This document shows positions 58,144-64,000 of a DNA stretch of 64,000 bases, piece by piece. Source of the stretch: Lentzea guizhouensis (lineage in GTDB: Bacteria > Actinomycetota > Actinomycetes > Mycobacteriales > Pseudonocardiaceae); the NCBI RefSeq assembly GCF_001701025.1, contig NZ_CP016793.1, positions 6,262,001 through 6,326,000 on the forward strand. The letters run 5' to 3'. Every line of letters starts with the position of its first letter. The stretch's first letter is position 1. A program made the translations under genes and the position numbers. The notes under the pieces were generated by a model, which was not told the DNA's origin, made no database searches, and saw only the letters and a program-made list of their open reading frames with translations.

Positions 58144-60402
58144 GTGACGAGCGGGTTCGGGGCGCTGCTGCGGCAGGTGCGACTGCGCGCGGGGATGACG
58201 CAGGAGCAGTTGGAAGAACGTTCCGGGGTGTCCGTGCGCACGATCCGGAGGTTCGAGACCCGTGAGCCCTTCACCGGCAGCATGACCGCGGTGCGGCAGC
58301 TCGCCGACGCGTTGCGGCTGTCGACGGAGGAACGGGACACCCTGCTCGCCGCCGCGGCCGGCGCGTCCGTCGTCGAGGACGCGGCCACGCCCGTGCCTCG
58401 GCAGCTACCGGCTCCGCCGGGGGAGTTCGTGGGACGGCACGGAGAGCTGGCCGCGCTGGACAAGGCGGTGGGCGCCGCGACGGCGGTGGTGGCCGCCAGC
58501 GGAGGCGGCGGGATCGGCAAGACGTGGACGGTCCTGCACTGGGCCCACCGGAACCTGGCCGAGTTCCCGGACGGCCAGTTGTTCGTGGACCTGCGCGGCT
58601 TCGACCCCGGTGGGACGCCGGTGCGCCCTGCCACGGCGGTGCGGGGGTTCCTGGACGCGCTGGGCGTCAAGCCGGCAGGTGTGCCGGCCGGTGAGGACGC
58701 GCAGACGGCGCTGTACCGGACCTTGGTGGCGGACAAGCGGATGCTCGTCGTCCTGGACAACGCCCGCGACGCCGCGCAGGTGGTTCCGCTGCTGCCCGGC
58801 GGTCGCGGTTGCACCGTGCTGGTGACGAGTCGCGATCGTCTCGCCGGTCTGGTCACCGCCCACGGCGCGGTGCCGCTGGCGCTGGGCCAGCTCGAGGAGC
58901 ACGAGGCGTGGGACGTGCTGGCCGCGAGGCTGGGCCGTGACCGGCTGGCGGCCGAACCCGACGCCGTAGCCGACCTGCTGCGCTGTTGTGCCGGTCTGCC
59001 GCTGGCCCTGGCCGTGGTCGCGGCCCGCGCTGAGCTCCGCGCCGGTGTCCTGCTGAGCACGCTGGCCGCCGAGCTGCGCGACGTGCCCACCCGGCTGGAG
59101 GCACTGGACGCGGGCGATCCGGCCTCGAGCGTCCACGCGGCGTTGTCGTGGACGTACGGCGCACTCGACGCCGACCAGGCCGGGACGTTCGCGCTGCTCG
59201 GACTCGCCCCAGGAGCGGAGATCGGCCTCGCCGCCGCCGCGAGCCTCGTCGCGGCGGCAGAACCCGACGTGATCACGACCTTGCGGGCGCTGGAGCGGGT
59301 GTCCTTGGTCGAGCAGTGCGCCCCGCGCCGGTACCGCATGCACGACCTGGTGAGGCTCTTCGCCGCCGATCGAGCTCGCACCGGCTTCTCCGCCGAGCTC
59401 CGGGAGGCCGCGCTGCGGCGCCTGGCCGACCACTACCTGCACACCGCACACGCGGCCGACCGCCTGCTCGAACCTCACCGGCACGTCGTCGAGCTCACCC
59501 AGCCTGCACCGGGTGCGCATCCCCACTCGCCGGCGGACACCGCGGCCGCGATGACGTGGTTCGCTGACGAGCACACCAACGTGCTTGCGGCACAACGCAT
59601 CGCCGCCGCACAGGGGCGGCGTCACGCCGTGTGGCAGTTCGCGTGGAGCCTGAACACGTTCCAGAGCAGGCGGGGACTCGCGCACGACCGGCTCGCGGTG
59701 TGGCGGGCGGCGCTGGGTGCCGCCGCGAGCCTGGCCGGCCCCAAACCTCTGATGCGCGTGCATCGGCTCCTCGGCTACGCCTGCGCCGCGCTGGGACACC
59801 ACGAGGAGGCGATCAGCAACCTCCGCCAGTCCGTCGACCTCGCCGAACAAGAGGGCGACCTGGCCGAGCAGGGACGCGCCTACATGACGCTCGCGAGGGC
59901 GTGGGAGATGCGAGGCGACGCACGACGCGCCCGTGAGCACGCACTCCAAGCCCTGCACATCTTCCAGGCCCTGGAGCGGCCGGTGTGGCAGGCCGAAGCC
60001 TTGAACAGCGTCGGCTGGCTCGCTGCCTGCCTGGGTGAGCACGAGACGGCCCGCGACCACTGCCAGGCCGCGTTCGCCCTCTACCGCGAGCACCACGAGC
60101 GCGACGGTGAGGCGGACGCCTCGGACAGCCTCGGTTACATCGCCCACCAGACCGGCCACCACGACGAGGCTGTCGGGCACTACCAGCACGCCCTCGCCCT
60201 GTTCCACGACATCGGCCACACCCACACGGCCGTCGACACGCTGGAGAGGCTCGGCCACCCCTACGCCGCGCTCGGGCAGCGCGACCAGGCGTGGAACGTG
60301 TGGAGTGAAGCGCTGGCGATCTACCGGACCCAGCAGCGGACGACCGACGCCCAACGCGTGCAGGCCGCACTCGACCGCCTTGATGCCGACGCTGAGTCTT
60401 GA
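58144..60402 (+). CDS. HTH-NB-ARC-TPR (STAND) transcriptional regulator
   Basis: The 752-residue protein starts with an XRE-type helix-turn-helix (residues 6-62: L-R-Q-V-R-L-R-A-G-M-T-Q-E-Q-L). A P-loop NTPase follows: G-G-G-G-I-G-K-T near residue 125, the R-M-L-V-V-L-D-N-A-R-D Walker B near residue 200, and the G-L-P-L-A-L motif near 290. A TPR array covers about residues 530-740. GGGAGG before the GTG at 58144 decides the start. Such regulators bind nucleotide and a signal and often switch on secondary metabolism. Single gene. Confidence 0.9.
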   Translation: MTSGFGALLRQVRLRAGMTQEQLEERSGVSVRTIRRFETREPFTGSMTAVRQLADALRLSTEERDTLLAAAAGASVVEDAATPVPRQLPAPPGEFVGRHGELAALDKAVGAATAVVAASGGGGIGKTWTVLHWAHRNLAEFPDGQLFVDLRGFDPGGTPVRPATAVRGFLDALGVKPAGVPAGEDAQTALYRTLVADKRMLVVLDNARDAAQVVPLLPGGRGCTVLVTSRDRLAGLVTAHGAVPLALGQLEEHEAWDVLAARLGRDRLAAEPDAVADLLRCCAGLPLALAVVAARAELRAGVLLSTLAAELRDVPTRLEALDAGDPASSVHAALSWTYGALDADQAGTFALLGLAPGAEIGLAAAASLVAAAEPDVITTLRALERVSLVEQCAPRRYRMHDLVRLFAADRARTGFSAELREAALRRLADHYLHTAHAADRLLEPHRHVVELTQPAPGAHPHSPADTAAAMTWFADEHTNVLAAQRIAAAQGRRHAVWQFAWSLNTFQSRRGLAHDRLAVWRAALGAAASLAGPKPLMRVHRLLGYACAALGHHEEAISNLRQSVDLAEQEGDLAEQGRAYMTLARAWEMRGDARRAREHALQALHIFQALERPVWQAEALNSVGWLAACLGEHETARDHCQAAFALYREHHERDGEADASDSLGYIAHQTGHHDEAVGHYQHALALFHDIGHTHTAVDTLERLGHPYAALGQRDQAWNVWSEALAIYRTQQRTTDAQRVQAALDRLDADAES

Positions 60403-60520
60403 CGGGTGAAGGACCGCCCTGCTCACTCCCCTGCACCTCCTGACCGCGGGCGGGGAACACCCGCGCGGTTCGGCGGGGGAGACCTCGGTCAACCTGCTGT
60501 TGAGCGACTGAGTGATGAAG

Positions 60521-61549
60521 TCACCGCAACGGGATCTCGCCAGAACCGCGGCGGACGAGCGTGGCGGGCACGACGGCGTGCGTCGGCGCGGACCTGTCCC
60601 CCCGGATGCGGTCGAACACCAGCTCCGCCGCCTTGCGCCCGAGAGCGGGAACGTCCTGGCGCAGCACGGTGACGCCGGGTTCGAGCATGTCGGCCAGCGG
60701 GAAGTCGTCGAACCCGATCAGCGCCACCTGCCGCTGCAGTCGGCGTGCACGCAACGCTCGCATCGCACCCACCGTCACCAGGTTCTGGGCGGTGAACAGC
60801 GCGGTCGGGGGCTCGTCGAGGTCGAACAGGGTGGCGGCGGCGGTCTCGGCGGCGTCGGTGCCGTGCAGGTCGGTGCGGACGAGCTCCTCCCGCAGGGTCA
60901 GACCGGCGTGCGCGAGTCCCTCGACATAACCGGCGTACCGCTCCTGGCTGGTCCACAACGTCTTGCGGTCACCGAGGAAGGAGATGCGCCGGTGTCCCAA
61001 GTCCGCCAGGTGGAGCACGGCTTCCCTGGAACTGTCCCGGTTCGTCGTCGTGACGCTGTCGGTGCCACCGAACAGGGGCGGGCGGTCCACCAGAACCATG
61101 GGCGTACCGCGCTCGCGTTCCTGCTGCAGCGCGTCCTGGTGACCGCCGGCGGCCATCACGACCATGCCGTCGACGCGGCGGGTGGCCAGCGAGGTGACCA
61201 GCTCCCGTTGCAGATCCGGGTCGTCCTCGCTGCTGCCGGCCAGCACGAGCACGTCGTTCTGCCGCGCACGGTCCTCGATCGCACGGAGGAGGGCGGAGTC
61301 GAAGGGGTTGGACAGGTCCTCCAGCAGCACGCCGATGGTCGCGCTGCGCCGGTCGGACCGGCGCAGGCTGCTGGCGGTCAGGTTCGGCCGGTAGCCGAGG
61401 CTTTGCGCGGCGGCGCGCACCCGTTCGACGACCTCGGGACCGGCACCCGGCAGGTCGTTGATCACCCGCGACACGGTCTTGGTGCTGACCTTCGCGAGTG
61501 CGGCGACATCACGCATCGTCGGCTCGCGCCGCGCCCCCTGTGGCTCCAT
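60521..61549 (-). CDS. LacI-family transcriptional regulator
   Basis: About 342 residues from the ATG at 61549 (GGAG 9 bases upstream; ATG at 61564 also possible). Lac[25 protein letters not shown], then the periplasmic-binding-like sugar-sensing domain. Divergent from a sugar ABC transporter with operator-like palindromes at 61617 and 61752. Expected to repress the transporter until the sugar is present. Confidence 0.92.
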   Translation of the reverse strand: MEPQGARREPTMRDVAALAKVSTKTVSRVINDLPGAGPEVVERVRAAAQSLGYRPNLTASSLRRSDRRSATIGVLLEDLSNPFDSALLRAIEDRARQNDVLVLAGSSEDDPDLQRELVTSLATRRVDGMVVMAAGGHQDALQQERERGTPMVLVDRPPLFGGTDSVTTTNRDSSREAVLHLADLGHRRISFLGDRKTLWTSQERYAGYVEGLAHAGLTLREELVRTDLHGTDAAETAAATLFDLDEPPTALFTAQNLVTVGAMRALRARRLQRQVALIGFDDFPLADMLEPGVTVLRQDVPALGRKAAELVFDRIRGDRSAPTHAVVPATLVRRGSGEIPLR

Positions 61550-61616
61550 CGTCCAGTTCTCCATCCCGAGTAACGCTTGCGTAACGGCGGCTTGTCGTGA
61601 CCTGAACCACGCAGCT

Positions 61617-61634
61617 AGCGTCAACGATGACGTA
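61617..61634. promoter_or_regulatory. LacI-type operator, imperfect copy
   Basis: AGCGTCAACGATGACGTA, 15 of 18 positions matching the palindrome at 61752-61769, with the central CAAC/G conserved. Placed between the regulator start and the transporter, nearer the regulator. Confidence 0.55.
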
Positions 61635-61751
61635 ACTGGAAGCCGCCCTGTTCCCGCGCGATCCTATCCGGATCTCAAGTTGTCGGCTTTCTCTAGTGGT
61701 GTGTGCGTAACAAGCAATCGGAACGGAACGCCTTCGTCTCCAGCTGCGCGT

Positions 61752-61769
61752 TACGTCAACGTTGACGTA
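61752..61769. promoter_or_regulatory. LacI-type operator, perfect palindrome
   Basis: TACGTCAACGTTGACGTA, a perfect 18-bp palindrome with a central CpG of the LacI-family type, directly before the GGAGGA ribosome site of the binding-protein gene at 61779. Confidence 0.75.
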
Positions 61770-61778
61770 GGAGGACAG

Positions 61779-62831
61779 ATGAACGGACGGGCGCGCAGAG
61801 GCGTCAGGCTGACGGCCCTGGTGTCGGGATCGGTGCTGGCGCTGGTCACCGCATGCGGCGACGGCGGTGGTGCGAGCAGCGGTGGCACGCTCGTCGGGTT
61901 GGTGACCAAGACCGACACGAACCCGTTCTTCGTGAAGATGAAGGAAGGCGCGCAGAAGGCCGCGGGCGCCACCGGTGCGACGGTGCAGTCGTTCGCGGGC
62001 AAGCAGGACGGCGACAACCAGTCCCAGGTCGACGCGGTCGAGAACCTGATCGGCGCCGGTGCCAAGGGCATCCTGCTCACGCCGAACGACTCGAAGGCGA
62101 TCGTGCCGTCGGTCGACAAGGCCCGTCAGGCTGGTCTGCTGGTCATCGCCCTGGACACGCAGCTGGAGCCGGCGAACGCGGCCGACGCCACCTTCGCCAC
62201 CGACAACTTCCAGGCGGGACTGCTCATCGGGCAGTGGGCCAAGGCGAAGTTCGCGGCGGAGAACAAGCAGGCCAAGATCGCGCTGCTGGACCTCAACCCG
62301 AACCAGGTCTCCGTGGACGTCCAGCGCGACCAGGGTTTCCTGCAGGGTTTCGGCGTGGACGTGAAGGACAAGAACAAGATCGGTGACGAGAGCGACCCGC
62401 GCATCGTGGGCCACGACGTCACCGACGGCGCTCCCGAGGGCGGCCGGACCGCCATGGAGAACCTGCTGCAGAAGGACCCCGGCGTCAACCTCGTCTACAC
62501 GATCAACGAGCCCGCGGCGGCCGGTGCGTACGAGGCGTTGAAGGCGGCGGGCAAGGAGAAGGACGTCGTGATCGTCTCGGTCGACGGCGGCTGCCCCGGC
62601 GTGAACAACGTCAAGGCGGGCATCATCGGCGCGACCTCGCAGCAGTACCCGTTGAAGATGGCGCAGCTGGGCGTCGAGGCGATCGCCAAGTTCGCGAAGG
62701 ACGGCACCAAGCCGCAGAACACGGCCGGGAAGGACTTCGTGGACACCGGCGTCACCCTGGTCACCGACCAGCCCGCTGCCGGCGTGGAGTCGAAGGACGC
62801 CGCCTGGGGCCTTGAGAACTGCTGGGGCTGA
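61779..62831 (+). CDS. sugar ABC transporter substrate-binding lipoprotein
   Basis: The 350-residue protein has a lipobox L-V-T-A-C (Cys near residue 25) and a ribose/fructose-type periplasmic binding fold: [16 protein letters not shown] then [12 protein letters not shown], and Q-Q-Y-P-L-K-M-A at the end. Related to the FrcB group (fructose and related hexoses) by the Q-Y-P motif; exact sugar uncertain. First gene of the operon after the LacI operator. Confidence 0.92.
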   Translation: MNGRARRGVRLTALVSGSVLALVTACGDGGGASSGGTLVGLVTKTDTNPFFVKMKEGAQKAAGATGATVQSFAGKQDGDNQSQVDAVENLIGAGAKGILLTPNDSKAIVPSVDKARQAGLLVIALDTQLEPANAADATFATDNFQAGLLIGQWAKAKFAAENKQAKIALLDLNPNQVSVDVQRDQGFLQGFGVDVKDKNKIGDESDPRIVGHDVTDGAPEGGRTAMENLLQKDPGVNLVYTINEPAAAGAYEALKAAGKEKDVVIVSVDGGCPGVNNVKAGIIGATSQQYPLKMAQLGVEAIAKFAKDGTKPQNTAGKDFVDTGVTLVTDQPAAGVESKDAAWGLENCWG

Positions 62832-62833
62832 GC

Positions 62834-63868
62834 ATGTCGACAACGTTGTCCAAGAGCCACTCGCCGAGCGGCAACCCGCTCGGCGAGGCCAAGCGCTCAC
62901 CGCTGGTCCGGTTGCAGCACCTGCTGCACGCCCAGGCGACCATCGGGCCGGCCGTGGTGCTGCTGGTGTCGGTCGTGGTGTTCGCCCTGCTGTCCGAACG
63001 GTTCCTCACGCCGGGCAACATCTCCCTGATCCTGCAACAGGTCGCGGTCGTGGGCACGCTCGCGGTCGGCCAGACCATCGTCATCCTCACCGCGGGCATC
63101 GACCTGTCCTGCGGCGCGATCATGGTGCTCACCTCGATCGTGATGGCCAAGGTCGCCGCCGACACCGGTCTGCCCGGCCTTCCCGCGCTGTTGCTGGGTT
63201 TCCTGGTCGGCACGCTGTGCGGGTTGCTCAACGGCCTGCTGGTCACGCGGCTCAAGCTGCCGCCGTTCATCGTCACCCTGGGCACGCTCAACGTGTTCTT
63301 CGCGCTGAACCTCTGGTACTCCGCCAGCGCGACGATCCGCGGCACCGACATGCCGTCGCTGCTGCTGTGGACCGGCCAGACGATCAACCTCGGCGGCACC
63401 CGCATCACCTACGGCTCGATCATGATGGTCGTGCTCGTCGCGGCCATGGCGTTCGCGCTGAAGAACACCGCCTGGGGCCGGCACGTCTACGCGACCGGTG
63501 ACGACGCGGAGGCGTCCCGGCTGTCCGGCATCCGCACCGGCCGGGTGCTGCTCAGCGTGTACGCGACGGCGGGCGCGGTGTACGCGTTCAGCGCGTGGGT
63601 CCTCATCGGACGGATCGCGTCGGCCAGCCCGCAGGCCGGGCAGCTGGACAACCTCGACTCGATCACCGCCGTGGTGATCGGCGGAACGTCGCTGTTCGGC
63701 GGGCGGGGCGCGATCGTCGGCTCGCTGATCGGGGCGTTGATCGTCGGTGTGTTCCGCAACGGTCTCGCGCTGGCCGGCGTGGACGTGCTGTGGCAGACCA
63801 TGGCCGTCGGTGTGCTCATCATCGTCGCGGTCTCGCTGGACCAGTGGATCAGGAAGGTGAAGGCATGA
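62834..63868 (+). CDS. sugar ABC transporter permease (RbsC/FrcC type)
   Basis: The 344-residue permease of the BPD_transp_2 family has about nine hydrophobic segments, with T-A-G-I-D-L-S-C-G-A-I and T-L-G-T-L-N-V-F-F and the C-terminal G-G-T-S-L-F-G-G-R-G. Two bases after the previous gene; overlaps the ATPase by ATGA. Confidence 0.93.
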   Translation: MSTTLSKSHSPSGNPLGEAKRSPLVRLQHLLHAQATIGPAVVLLVSVVVFALLSERFLTPGNISLILQQVAVVGTLAVGQTIVILTAGIDLSCGAIMVLTSIVMAKVAADTGLPGLPALLLGFLVGTLCGLLNGLLVTRLKLPPFIVTLGTLNVFFALNLWYSASATIRGTDMPSLLLWTGQTINLGGTRITYGSIMMVVLVAAMAFALKNTAWGRHVYATGDDAEASRLSGIRTGRVLLSVYATAGAVYAFSAWVLIGRIASASPQAGQLDNLDSITAVVIGGTSLFGGRGAIVGSLIGALIVGVFRNGLALAGVDVLWQTMAVGVLIIVAVSLDQWIRKVKA

Positions 63869-64000
63869 CCACGCCAGTGCTGCAGGCCCGCGGTCTGGTC
63901 AAGCGCTACGGGAAGGTCACCGCGCTGGCCGGTGCGGACCTCGAGCTCCTGCCCGGCGAGATCCTCGCCGTCATCGGCGACAACGGTGCCGGCAAGTCGT
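63865..64000 (+). CDS. sugar ABC transporter ATPase, truncated by the window end
   Basis: The first 45 residues of an RbsA/FrcA-type ATPase: V-L-Q-A-R-G-L-V-K-R-Y-G, then Walker A G-D-N-G-A-G-K-S at the very end of the window. The ATG overlaps the permease stop (ATGA). The remainder lies outside. Confidence 0.92.
   Translation, partial: MTTPVLQARGLVKRYGKVTALAGADLELLPGEILAVIGDNGAGKS

Overview
The window is about 70 percent G+C, dense with 4-bp ATGA/GTGA gene overlaps, and rich in GTG starts, lipoproteins and secondary-metabolism enzymes. It comes from a filamentous actinomycete; family-level placement is not possible from this sequence alone. All annotation was done by reading the sequence; no database search was run.

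Layout. (1) 47-8160: a tightly coupled seven-gene plus-strand operon (acyl carrier protein, thioester-reductase-like SDR, UbiA-like membrane protein, PEP-synthase-like phosphotransferase, nucleotidyltransferase, thymidylate-kinase-like protein, acyl-CoA dehydrogenase), apparently the end of a larger cluster. (2) 8170-9529: an SRPBCC/ArsR pair with a perfect operator palindrome on the regulator's start codon. (3) 9568-13903: a complete selenocysteine locus, selD divergent from selC (tRNA-Sec), selA and selB. (4) 14205-31814: an enediyne core. It holds UnbV/E4, DUF1702 (UnbL/E3), a small membrane protein, a methyltransferase, a PD40 propeller, a SnoaL-like protein, a vanadium-haloperoxidase-like protein, UnbU/E5, the iterative enediyne PKS and the enediyne thioesterase. 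(5) 31817-49988: accessory genes, including SRPBCC proteins, two ABC1 kinases, two P450s, three VOC proteins, a PadR regulator and a DrrAB-type exporter. The key gene here encodes a secreted apoprotein of the neocarzinostatin family (45647-46069). (6) 50099-55790: three YVTN beta-propellers, a VCBS lipoprotein and an HxlR regulator. (7) 55903-60402: unknown membrane and cytosolic proteins and a STAND/TPR regulator. (8) 60521-64000: a LacI regulator with a fructose/ribose-type sugar ABC transporter, cut by the window end.

The five-gene warhead cassette together with an NCS-type apoprotein points to a nine-membered chromoprotein enediyne cluster. The PKS and TE would build the polyene. UnbL, UnbV, UnbU and oxidoreductases would mature it. 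The apoprotein would bind and carry the chromophore, and the ABC exporter, VOC and propeller proteins could export, protect or sequester it.

Two cross-cutting signals stand out. A 13-bp palindrome, TGACTAATAGTCA, occurs four times with at most one mismatch, in front of the exporter, a P450, a VOC gene and an SRPBCC gene, and suggests one regulon. Also, nine genes are interrupted by small frame breaks, which look like 1-base deletions wherever they can be resolved. The PKS alone has at least ten plus a missing KS segment. Either the assembly has deletion errors in GC-rich DNA or parts of the cluster are decaying.
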